Notes: generated from the sequence alone by a model not told the origin. 64,000 nt of DNA from Hyphomicrobiales bacterium (GCA_900469615.1 UBYA01000002.1:186001-250000); one strand, 5' to 3'. Shown: positions 52,379 through 60,731, numbered from the stretch's first letter. Made by a program: numbers and translations.

Positions 52379-52440
52379 GATGATGAGTCCTTTGCTTCGG
52401 GAACAGTAGTCTATCGGGCTGTTTGTCGGCAATTCCAAAA

Positions 52441-52474
52441 ATTTTCGAAAATATGTATTGCTTTCGCAAATATG
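52441..52474 (+). promoter_or_regulatory. Candidate operator of the GntR-family regulator
   Basis: ATTTTCGAAAAT (52441-52452) is a perfect 12-base palindrome. TTTCGAAAATATG (52443-52455) recurs with one change as TTTCGCAAATATG (52462-52474), about two helical turns away. The site lies between the regulator and the dioxygenase gene. The same palindrome occurs at 56254-56265 before the second operon. Confidence 0.6.
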
Positions 52475-52519
52475 ATCGCTCATGCTGGCGCTATCCAAAA
52501 TGACGGAGAGGAGGGTTCG

Positions 52520-53641
52520 ATGACGAAGCCCCGTGAGAATCATCGTGAGGATGTCGTCGGGCGTGCCAATGTCGAAGATACGCCCGAGCTTTTGGCCTAT
52601 TACGGCGATCTCGAACGGTACAGCGCCGGCGCGCTGTGGACCGTGGCGAACAAGATCGAGCCGTGGGAGCCGAAGTCGCGGTCCGTGCCTGTCGTCTGGC
52701 GCTACACGGATCTTCGCGACCATGTGCTGCGCTCTGTCCAGCTGGTGACGCCGGAAAAGGCCGGCCGCCGCGTCATCTACCTCAACAATCCCGGCCGGAG
52801 CGATGTTGCTGCGGCCGTGGGCTGGCTGTATGCGGGGCTGCAGGTGATGAATCCGGGCGAGGTTGCCAGCGCGCATCGCCATTCAGCGTCCGCGATCCGC
52901 TTCATCATGGAAGGGGCCGGCGCCTATACGGTCGTCGATGGCCACAAGATGACGCTCGGCGCAAACGATTTCGTGCTGACTCCCAACGGCACCTGGCACG
53001 AGCATGGAGTCGAGGCGAGCGGCTCGCCCTGCATCTGGCAGGATGGCCTCGACATTCCGTTCGTCAATGCGATGGAAGCGAACTTCTACGAAGTCCATCC
53101 CGATCTCTCGCAAGCGGTCGGCTTTGCCGTCGACGACATGACCAAGACCTGGGGGAACCCCGGATTGACGCCGGCTGGGCAGGCCTGGAACAAGGGCTAC
53201 AGCCCGATGTTCAAGTACGAATGGGCGCCGACTTACGAATCCCTGGTGAAATATGCGGGTTGCACGGATGGCTCGCCGTTTGACGGCGTGCTGATGGACT
53301 ATGTCAATCCGGTCACCAACGGGCCTGTCATGCAGACCATGGGCGCCAGCATGCAGATGCTGCGTCCGGGCGAACATACCAAGGCGCACCGCCACACCGG
53401 CAGCGGCCTCTATCACGTCGCCAAGGGCGGTGGCCATTCCATCATCAACGGCAAGCGCTACGACTGGCAGGAGCACGATATCTTCTGCGTGCCGTCCTGG
53501 GCGTGGCACGAGCACGTCAATGGCTCGGAGCGGGAGGACGCATGCCTGTTCTGCCTGTCGGACCTGCCCGTGATGCGGGCGCTGGGTCTCTATCGGGAGC
53601 AGGCGTTCGGCGACAATGGCGGCTTCCAGCCGCTTCTTTAG
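52520..53641 (+). CDS. Gentisate 1,2-dioxygenase
   Basis: ATG 52520, preceded by GGAGAGGAGGG, gives 373 residues. It is a bicupin: the first cupin has AHRHSASAIRFIMEGAGAYT and LTPNGTWHEHG, the second AHRHTGSGLYHVAKGGGHSI and PSWAWHEHVNG. The His clusters are the Fe(II) ligands. Gentisate dioxygenases cleave the ring between carboxyl and hydroxyl to give maleylpyruvate; a related substituted hydroxybenzoate or 1-hydroxy-2-naphthoate is possible. The FAH-family hydrolase follows 10 bases later, the usual next step. Confidence 0.9.
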   Translation: MTKPRENHREDVVGRANVEDTPELLAYYGDLERYSAGALWTVANKIEPWEPKSRSVPVVWRYTDLRDHVLRSVQLVTPEKAGRRVIYLNNPGRSDVAAAVGWLYAGLQVMNPGEVASAHRHSASAIRFIMEGAGAYTVVDGHKMTLGANDFVLTPNGTWHEHGVEASGSPCIWQDGLDIPFVNAMEANFYEVHPDLSQAVGFAVDDMTKTWGNPGLTPAGQAWNKGYSPMFKYEWAPTYESLVKYAGCTDGSPFDGVLMDYVNPVTNGPVMQTMGASMQMLRPGEHTKAHRHTGSGLYHVAKGGGHSIINGKRYDWQEHDIFCVPSWAWHEHVNGSEREDACLFCLSDLPVMRALGLYREQAFGDNGGFQPLL

Positions 53642-53651
53642 GGAAAACGAT

Positions 53652-54572
53652 ATGAAACTTGTGACTTACCGAGCTTCCGTCGAGGCCGCGGCCCGGCTTG
53701 GCGTAATCGTCGACGATCTGGTGGTGGACGTCGAGGCATTGGCCGCATCGCAGGGCGAAGACCTGCCCGATACCATGCTCGGGCTGATCGATGCGGGCCG
53801 GCCCGGTGTCGAAACATTGCGCGCCTGTCTGAGCGAAGCCAACGGGCAGTTTCCGGCCGGCGCCGCCACGGCGCTTGCCAATGTGAAGCTGCTCGCTCCG
53901 ATCCCGCGGCCGCGCAAGAACATCTTCGGCATCGGACTGAACTACGTCGAGCATGTCGCCGAAAGCGCCAAGTCGCTTGATACCGCGCGGGATTTGCCCA
54001 AGCAGCCGGTCATCTTCTCCAAGCCGCCGACCACCGTCATCGGGCCGGGCGAGGGCATCGAGCACAATGGCAGGATCACGCAGCAGCTGGATTGGGAGGT
54101 CGAGCTTGCCGTCATCATCGGCACGACGGCCAGGCGTGTGGCCAGGTCCGAAGCCCTGCGGCATGTCTTCGGCTACTCCGTGATGATCGACGTATCGGCT
54201 CGCGACAACAGGCGCGCAGGCCAGTGGATCTTTTCCAAGGGGCAGGACACCTACGCGCCGTTCGGCCCCTGCATCGTCACGGCGGACGAAATTCCCGATC
54301 CGCAAGGTCTCGATCTGTGGCTGACGGTCAATGGCGTCGAGAAGCAACGCTCGAATACCCGCCATATGCTGTTCAAGGTCGATGAACTGATCGCGGATAT
54401 ATCGGCCGGCATCACGCTCGAGCCGGGGGACATCATCGCGTCGGGCACGCCGGAAGGCGTGGGAGCGGGCCGCGATCCGCAGGAATGGATGTGGCCGGGG
54501 GATGTTGTCGTCGCCTGTGTCGAAGGGATAGGCTCTCTGCGTCATCCCGTCGTCGACGCAACGCCGGAGTAG
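53652..54572 (+). CDS. Fumarylacetoacetate hydrolase family protein
   Basis: ATG 53652 gives 306 residues. The C-terminal FAH domain has the metal-binding Glu/Asp set in LDWEVELAVIIGTTARRV and VFGYSVMIDVSARDNR, and GDIIASGTPEGVGAG near the end. In gentisate pathways such proteins hydrolyse maleylpyruvate or fumarylpyruvate to pyruvate and maleate or fumarate. There is no glutathione-type maleylpyruvate isomerase nearby, which favours direct hydrolysis of maleylpyruvate to maleate. Confidence 0.9.
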   Translation: MKLVTYRASVEAAARLGVIVDDLVVDVEALAASQGEDLPDTMLGLIDAGRPGVETLRACLSEANGQFPAGAATALANVKLLAPIPRPRKNIFGIGLNYVEHVAESAKSLDTARDLPKQPVIFSKPPTTVIGPGEGIEHNGRITQQLDWEVELAVIIGTTARRVARSEALRHVFGYSVMIDVSARDNRRAGQWIFSKGQDTYAPFGPCIVTADEIPDPQGLDLWLTVNGVEKQRSNTRHMLFKVDELIADISAGITLEPGDIIASGTPEGVGAGRDPQEWMWPGDVVVACVEGIGSLRHPVVDATPE

Positions 54573-54577
54573 CCATC

Positions 54578-55504
54578 ATGCAACCATTCAAGGCGGCCGT
54601 CGTCCAGATGGCGTCCATGCCGGGCGACGCGCCAGCCACCGCGGCTGCGGCGGCTGGGCGACTGCGCGAGGCCGCTGCGAACGGGGCAAGGCTCGTGGTC
54701 TTTCCCGAGGCGTTGATCGGCGGCTACCCCAAGGGGGCGAGTTTCGGTGCTCCGATCGGCATGCGGAAAGCCGAGGGGCGTGAGGCCTTCGCACGCTATC
54801 ATGCCGCCGCGATCGATCTCGATGGAGAGGAGGTTGCAATCCTTGCCGAGGCTGCGGCGGAAACGGGCGCGTTTGCCGTTGTCGGCGTGATCGAGCGTGA
54901 CGGCGCGACGCTTTATTGCACGGCACTCTATTTCGACGGTGCCAAGGGGCTGGTCGGCAAGCATAGAAAGCTCATGCCGACGGCCGGCGAACGGCTGATC
55001 TGGGGCTTCGGCGATGGTTCGACCATGCCGGCCTTTCGCACGGAGCTTGGTGTGATCGGTGCGGTGATCTGCTGGGAAAACTACATGCCGGCGCTGCGGA
55101 TGCACATGTACCATCAGGGCGTTACGCTTTACTGCGCGCCGACGGCGGACGACCGCGATAGCTGGCTGCCGACCATGCGGCATATCGCGCTCGAAGGGCG
55201 TACCTTTGTGCTGACCGCCTGCCAGTACATTACCCGCGCGGCCTTCGGGCCGGATCATGAAAGCGCCCTCGGCGACGAGCCGGACCGGGTTATGATGCGC
55301 GGCGGTTCCGCTATCGTCGATCCGCTCGGACAGGTCCTGGCCGGTCCGGATTTTTCCGGCGAAACCATTCTATATGCGCAGATCGATCCCGGCGACGTCA
55401 TGCGGGCAAAGTTCGATTTCGACGTCACCGGTCACTATGCGCGGCCCGATGTGTTCAGCCTGTCGGTCGATACACGCGCCAAGCCGGCCGTGCGTGAAAT
55501 CTGA
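54578..55504 (+). CDS. Nitrilase (carbon-nitrogen hydrolase superfamily)
   Basis: ATG 54578 gives 308 residues. The catalytic Glu-Lys-Cys triad is visible: Glu in LVVFPEALIGGYPKG, Lys in GKHRKLMPTAGERL and Cys in GAVICWENYMP. The flanking ALRMHMYHQGVTLYCAPTAD and RDSWLPTMRHIALEGRTFVL are typical of true nitrilases (branch 1) that convert nitriles to carboxylic acids and ammonia, not of amidases. An aromatic or heteroaromatic nitrile such as a cyanopyridine would fit the neighbouring ring-cleavage genes, but the substrate is unproven. An amidase role on maleamate is a weaker alternative. Confidence 0.9.
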   Translation: MQPFKAAVVQMASMPGDAPATAAAAAGRLREAAANGARLVVFPEALIGGYPKGASFGAPIGMRKAEGREAFARYHAAAIDLDGEEVAILAEAAAETGAFAVVGVIERDGATLYCTALYFDGAKGLVGKHRKLMPTAGERLIWGFGDGSTMPAFRTELGVIGAVICWENYMPALRMHMYHQGVTLYCAPTADDRDSWLPTMRHIALEGRTFVLTACQYITRAAFGPDHESALGDEPDRVMMRGGSAIVDPLGQVLAGPDFSGETILYAQIDPGDVMRAKFDFDVTGHYARPDVFSLSVDTRAKPAVREI

Positions 55505-56139
55505 TGCGCTTCGATCTCGACAACGTCGGCAGCCAGAATACCTACAAGCTGCTGGCTGCCACCGTCATGCCCAGACCGATCGCCTGGGTGGTGACGCTCG
55601 ATGAGCAGGGCCGGCTGAATGCGGCGCCCTACAGCTTCTTCAACGTCATGGGACCATCGCCGCCGACCGTGGCGATCGGCATCATGGCCGACCCGGAAAG
55701 AGGCTTCAAGGACACGGCGCGCAATATCCTCGACACTGGCGAATTCGTCGTCAATCTCGTGCCCGAGCGTCTGGTCGAGGCGATGAATATCACTGCCATC
55801 GATGCGCCGCGCGGCATCGATGAACTGACGCTGGCCGGACTTGCGACCGCGCCGTCGGCTCATGTCCGTCCGCCGAGGATCGCCGAAAGTCCCGTCGCTT
55901 TCGAATGCGTATCGCTATCGTCGGTCGTCACCGGTCCCTCTCAGGTCGTGGTGATCGGCCGTGTGCTGGCCGTTCATGTCGCCGACGATTGCGTGCTGGA
56001 TGTCGAGCGCGCCCATATCGACACCCCGAAGCTTGATCTCGTCGCCCGCTCCTACGGCAGCGACTACGTGCGCAGCCACGATACCTTCAGCCTCGTTCGC
56101 CCGAAATGGAGCGACCGGCAGGGCCCGAAACCGGAATAG
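55504..56139 (+). CDS. Flavin reductase-like FMN-binding protein
   Basis: The ATG shares one base with the nitrilase stop. The 211 residues form a split-barrel FMN-binding domain: YKLLAATVMPRPIAWVVTLD, LNAAPYSFFNVMGPSPPTVA and NILDTGEFVVNLVPERLVEA are typical. Relatives are NAD(P)H:FMN reductases or flavin-dependent enzymes. It could serve a two-component monooxygenase, though no oxygenase is in this operon. A terminator-like hairpin follows. Confidence 0.85.
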   Translation: MRFDLDNVGSQNTYKLLAATVMPRPIAWVVTLDEQGRLNAAPYSFFNVMGPSPPTVAIGIMADPERGFKDTARNILDTGEFVVNLVPERLVEAMNITAIDAPRGIDELTLAGLATAPSAHVRPPRIAESPVAFECVSLSSVVTGPSQVVVIGRVLAVHVADDCVLDVERAHIDTPKLDLVARSYGSDYVRSHDTFSLVRPKWSDRQGPKPE

Positions 56140-56164
56140 CCTCCTCCAAAATCGTCTTGCCGAT

Positions 56165-56192
56165 CGGTGACGGCGTACCTGCGTCGTCACCG
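56165..56192 (+). terminator. Terminator-like hairpin ending the gentisate operon
   Basis: CGGTGACG (56165-56172) and CGTCACCG (56185-56192) make an 8-bp stem with a 12-base loop, followed by a T-rich stretch (GTCTTGGCGTCTTTTCG). It separates the two catabolic operons. Confidence 0.6.
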
Positions 56193-56253
56193 GTCTTGGC
56201 GTCTTTTCGTTTGGTTTCAATGGCCCTCCGGAGAAATCGTCGAATAATTCAAT

Positions 56254-56299
56254 ATTTTCGAAAATCTCCGTTGACAGTTGGCGGGAAGTGAAAGAAACT
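56254..56299 (+). promoter_or_regulatory. Operator and promoter of the nicX operon
   Basis: The palindrome ATTTTCGAAAAT (56254-56265), identical to that at 52441, stands 5 bases upstream of a -35 box TTGACA (56271-56276). A weak -10, GAAACT (56294-56299), follows at 17-base spacing. This suggests the GntR-family regulator controls both operons. Confidence 0.5.
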
Positions 56300-56315
56300 T
56301 AACTCCGGAGTTAAG
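56298..56315 (+). promoter_or_regulatory. Perfect 18-base palindrome, candidate TetR operator
   Basis: CTTAACTCCGGAGTTAAG is a perfect 18-base palindrome that overlaps the predicted -10/start region, 44 bases before the nicX ATG. Binding there would block transcription. The TetR protein encoded in the same operon is the natural candidate. Confidence 0.6.
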
Positions 56316-56358
56316 AAATTCATCGAATTGGTGGTTCGTCAAGGGAGGAAATGCCGCG

Positions 56359-57411
56359 ATGATGCAGGAACGCGTCGAAGGTCGCTGGCTGGATTCGTTC
56401 CGCCGCGTCTTCAAGTTGAACGGCATCGGCCAGGGCACGCAGGTTGCCATTCTGTCCGAAACCCAGTCGCGGCCGGTTCTCGTCCATCTTTCGGATCTGG
56501 CGCTGCACGACCTGGGGGCGGAATACTGCATGATCCAGATGCCGACGCCGCGCCAGACGGCACCGGTTCCGGTAAAATCGACCGGCACCTCCTGGGCGAT
56601 ACAGCAGAACCGCGCCGTCATCGAAGCTTTGAAGCGGGTCGAGGTCATCGTCGATTGCACGGTGGAGGGCCTGATTCACGCGCCGGAATGGCCGGAGATC
56701 GAGGCATCGGGCAATACGCGGCTTCTCGTCGTCTGCAACGAGCATCCCGAAATCCTGGAGCGCACCGAGCCGACAGCCGAACTCGGCCCCAAGGTCGCGC
56801 TCGGCGTTGAAATGCTGCGCCAGGCGAGCGAAATGCGCGTCACCTCGGCTGTCGGCACCGATCTTCTGATCGATCTGCGCGGCGCTCCCTGCGGCGGCAC
56901 GCCGGGCTTCGGCACCAGGCCGGGCGACGTGGCGCACTGGCCGGGCGGCCTTTGCCTTGCCTTTCCGGGGCAGAATTCCGTCAACGGCCGCATCGTCATG
57001 GATGTCGGCGACATGAACCTGACCTTCAAGACGGCGCTGACAAGCCGCATCGATTTCACCGTCGAAAATGATTTCGTCACCGCCATCGAGGGCGACGGCA
57101 TCGATGCCATCCATTTCCGCGAATACATGGAAGCCTGGAACGACAGGAACGCCTACGGCATGAGCCATGTCGGCTGGGGCATGCACCCGCGCGCCCGCTG
57201 GGTGTCGGCGGCCATGTACGACAAGCGTGACATGCAGGCGGTCGAATTCCGGGCGCTTGCCGGTTCCTTCCTGTGGTCCACGGGCGCGAACCAGTATGCA
57301 GGCCGCTACACGCTCGGCCATTTCGATCTGCCGATGCGCAATTGCACGATCGAGCTCGACGGAAAGGTCGTCGTTAGGAACGGCGTCCTGCAGGGTGAAC
57401 TGGCGCTTTGA
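56359..57411 (+). CDS. nicX: NicX-like 2,5-dihydroxypyridine 5,6-dioxygenase
   Basis: ATG 56359, with AGGGAGGAA upstream, gives 350 residues, as in P. putida NicX. The whole C-terminal half matches that family: GDVAHWPGGLCLAFPGQNSV, VMDVGDMNLTFK, REYMEAWNDRNAYGMSHVGW, then HPRARW and LGHFDLPMRNC. His270 (SHVGWG), His321 and Asp323 (GHFDLP) correspond to the His/His/Asp iron ligands I recall for NicX. NicX opens 2,5-dihydroxypyridine to N-formylmaleamate without any cofactor but Fe(II). The cluster lacks nicAB and nicC, so the starting compound is probably not plain nicotinate, and a related dihydroxypyridine is possible. Confidence 0.85.
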   Translation: MMQERVEGRWLDSFRRVFKLNGIGQGTQVAILSETQSRPVLVHLSDLALHDLGAEYCMIQMPTPRQTAPVPVKSTGTSWAIQQNRAVIEALKRVEVIVDCTVEGLIHAPEWPEIEASGNTRLLVVCNEHPEILERTEPTAELGPKVALGVEMLRQASEMRVTSAVGTDLLIDLRGAPCGGTPGFGTRPGDVAHWPGGLCLAFPGQNSVNGRIVMDVGDMNLTFKTALTSRIDFTVENDFVTAIEGDGIDAIHFREYMEAWNDRNAYGMSHVGWGMHPRARWVSAAMYDKRDMQAVEFRALAGSFLWSTGANQYAGRYTLGHFDLPMRNCTIELDGKVVVRNGVLQGELAL

Positions 57412-57433
57412 CGCCTTCGAAGAGAGAAGAAGC

Positions 57434-58744
57434 ATGAGCGAAATTGCCGATTACTACGACCTCTCCCGCATCCGGCCGGAAGTCCAGAAAGTCCTCAACC
57501 GCGTGAACGAGCTTGGCCGCGAACGCTTCGCCCTTCGTGCCAAGGCTGTCGATGACGACGCTTCCTTTCCGGTCGAGAACTACAGGGATCTGGCCGAGGA
57601 AGGCTTCCTCGGGCTCTGCATTCCGCAGGAGTTCGGCGGCTGGGGCTTTTCGATGTTCGAATACGCCATGGTCGGGGCCGAGATCGGCAAATATTGCGGC
57701 GCCACGGCGCTCACCTTCAACATGCACAATTCCTCCATGGCCTGGTCGCGCTTCATGTTCGAAATGCCGAACCTGACGCTCGAGGAGAAGGCGACCTTCG
57801 CCCCCTTGCGCGAGCGCCAGTTCCGCCGCGCCATCGCGGAAAGAGCCATTTTCTCGCAGCCGATTTCCGAAGGCGGGCAGAACTGGACCTCCAAGCCGAA
57901 CCAGACCCAATGCCGCAAGGTGGAAGGTGGCTGGAAGATCAACGGCTTCAAGAAGTTCGCCTCGCTTGCCGGCTATTGCGACTATTACACCATCGTCTGC
58001 ACCGAGACGTTCGAGGGCCAGGAGCCGCGCCATGAGGACACGATGCTGTTCGTCGTCCACAAGGACACCCCCGGCCTGACCGTCAAGGGCGAATGGGACC
58101 CGCTCGGCATGCGCGGCACCAACAGCCGCGACCTCATCCTGAAGGATGTCTTCGTCAAGGCCGACGATCTGCTGATGCCGCGCGGCATTTTCAACAAGAC
58201 CCTGCCCAACTGGCCGCATATGATGATCACGCTGTCGCCGACCTATATGGGCGTGGCGCAAGGCGCCTATGATTTCATGGTGGACTATCTCAAGGGCAAG
58301 ATCCCCGGCCAGCCGCCGATCGATCGGCGCATGTATGCCACCAAGCGCATTGCTGTCGGCAAGATGTATGCCCGCCTTGCCAATATACGCGCTTTGTGGT
58401 GGCAGGCTTTCAGCGAGGCCAAGGGGTTCCCGAGCAAGGCGGAGGTGCTGCGCATGTATGCCGCGCAATACAACGTCATGGAGGGTGCTGCCGAAATGAC
58501 GTCGATGGCGATCCGCACCTGCGGCGGCCAGTCGATGCTGAAGTCGCTGCCGCTGGAGCGCATGTATCGCGACAGCCGCTGCGGCGCGCTGATGCTGCCC
58601 TTCACCTCCGAGATCATGGAGGATTATCTCGGCGTGCTCGCGCTCTACGAGATGGACGAGCTCGATCATGCTCCAGGTGACGAAGGCGGCGCCCGTACGT
58701 CGCTCTGGCGCGGCGATGCCGGCGGCGCGGGCGGAGTGAGGTAG
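57434..58744 (+). CDS. Acyl-CoA dehydrogenase-fold flavoprotein (possible monooxygenase)
   Basis: ATG 57434, preceded by AGAGAGAAGA, gives 436 residues. The fold is clear: N-terminal helices (FPVENYRDLAEEGFLGLCIP, QEFGGWG), the flavin-binding beta domain (ISEGGQNWTSKPNQTQCRKV, WKINGFKKFASLAGYCDYYT, WDPLGMRGTNSRDLILKDVF) and the C-terminal helices. At the place of the usual catalytic Glu (YEGTSEI in acyl-CoA dehydrogenases) it has LPFTSEI, with Pro near residue 389 instead of Glu. It may therefore be not a dehydrogenase but a group-D-like flavin monooxygenase or an enzyme on a non-CoA substrate. It lies between nicX and the hydrolase fusion. Confidence 0.85.
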   Translation: MSEIADYYDLSRIRPEVQKVLNRVNELGRERFALRAKAVDDDASFPVENYRDLAEEGFLGLCIPQEFGGWGFSMFEYAMVGAEIGKYCGATALTFNMHNSSMAWSRFMFEMPNLTLEEKATFAPLRERQFRRAIAERAIFSQPISEGGQNWTSKPNQTQCRKVEGGWKINGFKKFASLAGYCDYYTIVCTETFEGQEPRHEDTMLFVVHKDTPGLTVKGEWDPLGMRGTNSRDLILKDVFVKADDLLMPRGIFNKTLPNWPHMMITLSPTYMGVAQGAYDFMVDYLKGKIPGQPPIDRRMYATKRIAVGKMYARLANIRALWWQAFSEAKGFPSKAEVLRMYAAQYNVMEGAAEMTSMAIRTCGGQSMLKSLPLERMYRDSRCGALMLPFTSEIMEDYLGVLALYEMDELDHAPGDEGGARTSLWRGDAGGAGGVR

Positions 58745-58749
58745 TCCCC

Positions 58750-60045
58750 ATGCCGCGCGACCGGGTGCAGATCATCGGGCAATGCCCAGCCTCTCCCGAG
58801 GCGGTCTGGGCCATCGCCGGCGATTTCTGCGGAAAATGGCATCCCGCCATTGCCGGCATCCGAGCCGAGCGCGATGCGCGCGGCAGTCTTATCCGCGCCT
58901 TCACCGTGCACGGCGAGGATACGCTCTACCGCGAGCAGCTTACCTGGTTCAGCGATAGCGACCGCTCGCTTGGCTACACCCATCTGGAAGGCATTTCCGG
59001 CGTCGATCGTTACGACGGCCGCGTGACCGTCTCCGGCGATGGTGCCGGCGGCAGCCTTGTCGAATGGACCGCCGAGGTCGATGCCCCGGACGCGGCGCGT
59101 CTGGCCGGGATATGCCAGGGTACGAAGGCAATTTTCGAGGCTGGCATCGCCGCCCTTTCGGATCGAGCCCGGCGTCATGAGACGGTTCCGTCCCGGCAGC
59201 GATCCCCGGCGCCGGTCACTTTCGAGGACATATCGCTCGGCGGCCAGCCGCGGCTGGCGTTGACGGCAACGCCGCGGAAGGATGGGCCGCTCTGCCTCTT
59301 CCTGCACGGTATCGGTGGCGGGCGGGCCAATTGGCTGCCGCAGCTTGCCGCCGCCGGGAGCGTCATGCGCGCGGCGGCTCTGGACCTGCGCGGTTATGGC
59401 GACAGCACGCTCGGGGCGGAGCCTTCGGCGGTCGACGATTATTGCGCCGACATATTGCGTATCCGCGAGGCGCTGGGAGCGGAAAGGCTGGTTCTGGTCG
59501 GCCTGTCCTATGGTTCGTGGATCGCCACGTCCTTCGCCACGCGCCATCCCGGTCTGCTGGCCGGACTGGTGCTTTCCGGCGGCTGCACCGGCATGTCGGA
59601 AGCGTCTCACGAAGAGCGCGAGGCGTTCCGCGTCAGCCGCCGGGTGCCGCTCGATGCCGGTTTGGCGCCGGCGGATTTTGCGCCCGATGTGGTAAAAGTG
59701 CTGGCCGGTCCGAACGCTTCGGATGAGGTGAAGGAGCAACTGCTGCGCTCCATGGCGGCGATCCCGGCCGCGACCTATCGCGACGCGTTGATGTGCTTCA
59801 CCGATCCGCCGGAACGCTTCGATTTTTCCCGCCTGACCATGCCGGTGCTGATGATGACAGGCGAGTATGACCGGCTGGCCGCGCCGGGCGAGATCCGCGG
59901 CGTGGCGACGCGTATCCATGCCGATGCCGCCTTGCCCGACATTCGCTATGAAACGATCCGGGGTGCGGGCCATGTCTGCAATGTGGAGCAGCCCGAAGCC
60001 TATAATCGCATACTTCTCGACTTCCTTGGAAAGCTTCCGCAATGA
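58750..60045 (+). CDS. SRPBCC domain fused to alpha/beta hydrolase (NicD-like)
   Basis: The 431 residues have two parts. Residues 1-140 form an SRPBCC/START-like ligand-binding domain (CPASPEAVWAIAGDFCGKWH, YTHLEGISGVDRYDGRVTVS). Residues about 160-431 form an alpha/beta hydrolase with the oxyanion segment FLHGIGGGRANW, the nucleophile Ser in VLVGLSYGSWIA and the His in RGAGHVCNVEQP. The hydrolase part resembles N-formylmaleamate deformylase NicD, the step after NicX. The added N-terminal domain is unusual for that enzyme. The gene overlaps the TetR gene by four bases. Confidence 0.85.
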   Translation: MPRDRVQIIGQCPASPEAVWAIAGDFCGKWHPAIAGIRAERDARGSLIRAFTVHGEDTLYREQLTWFSDSDRSLGYTHLEGISGVDRYDGRVTVSGDGAGGSLVEWTAEVDAPDAARLAGICQGTKAIFEAGIAALSDRARRHETVPSRQRSPAPVTFEDISLGGQPRLALTATPRKDGPLCLFLHGIGGGRANWLPQLAAAGSVMRAAALDLRGYGDSTLGAEPSAVDDYCADILRIREALGAERLVLVGLSYGSWIATSFATRHPGLLAGLVLSGGCTGMSEASHEEREAFRVSRRVPLDAGLAPADFAPDVVKVLAGPNASDEVKEQLLRSMAAIPAATYRDALMCFTDPPERFDFSRLTMPVLMMTGEYDRLAAPGEIRGVATRIHADAALPDIRYETIRGAGHVCNVEQPEAYNRILLDFLGKLPQ

Positions 60046-60731
60046 ATGGTCTTCCCCGCCGCCAGCAGAACAGGATCATGCGCGAGCGGCGTATCCTCGA
60101 TGCCGCCCTGAAGGTGTTTGCCGAGACCGGCTATTCGGGAGCGACCATGGACGCGGTCGCCATCGAGGCGGGCCTGTCGAAGCCTACGCTCTACCAGTAT
60201 TTCGCGTCGAAGGAGGCGCTCTTCTCGGCGATGATGCTCGGCGAGCGCGACCTGATGCTGGAGTTCTTTCAGCATCCTTCCGGCAAGGGGATGGTGGCCG
60301 ACCTGCATGGCTTTGCCTGGGACTACGCCGACACGGTGATGCGCCCCGACCTGCTGTCGCTGGCGCGTCTGATCATCGGCGAGGTGCAGCGCTTTCCCGA
60401 GATCGGCCGTGCCTATCAGGAGTCCGGCCCCGACCGGCTGCTGCGCGGGATCATGGATTATCTGGAGGCGCAACGGACCGCCGGACGGCTTGCCTTCGAG
60501 GATGCGGAGCTGGCGGCACAGGATCTCTGGGGCCTGATCCTGTCGGCGCCTCGAACCCAGGCTCTCTACATGCCGGACCACCCGCCGGGGCGGACCGAAA
60601 TCGCACGATATCTGAACAACGGCCTCAAGGTATTCCTGAAGGCCTATTCGACCCGGCCAGAGGAGGATCTGGCCAAAATAGAGGCGCTGATAAACGCCCA
60701 TTCCCTTCAACAGGTGGAACATGACGATTGA
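60042..60731 (+). CDS. TetR-family transcriptional regulator
   Basis: The 229 residues start with a TetR helix-turn-helix (RRILDAALKVFAETGYSGAT, MDAVAIEAGLSKPTLYQYFA, SKEALF) and continue with the helical ligand-binding domain typical of AcrR-type regulators with TetR_C (LARLIIGEVQRFPEIGRAYQ). It overlaps the upstream gene by four bases and the downstream glutamine-synthetase-like gene by 11, so it is made with the catabolic enzymes, a negative feedback arrangement. The perfect palindrome at 56298-56315 is its likely operator. Confidence 0.92.
   Translation: MNGLPRRQQNRIMRERRILDAALKVFAETGYSGATMDAVAIEAGLSKPTLYQYFASKEALFSAMMLGERDLMLEFFQHPSGKGMVADLHGFAWDYADTVMRPDLLSLARLIIGEVQRFPEIGRAYQESGPDRLLRGIMDYLEAQRTAGRLAFEDAELAAQDLWGLILSAPRTQALYMPDHPPGRTEIARYLNNGLKVFLKAYSTRPEEDLAKIEALINAHSLQQVEHDD

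Noticed and set aside
52382..52425. Another EcfG-type promoter (GGAAC at 52400)
   Set aside because: No C/GGTT at 16 or 17 bases; only TGTT at 15, so it does not meet the pattern used for the other sites.
56359..60045. Standard nicotinate degradation operon
   Set aside because: NicX- and NicD-like genes are present, but nicAB, nicC, nicF and nicE are not in the window and other enzymes replace them, so I do not call it a nicotinate pathway.
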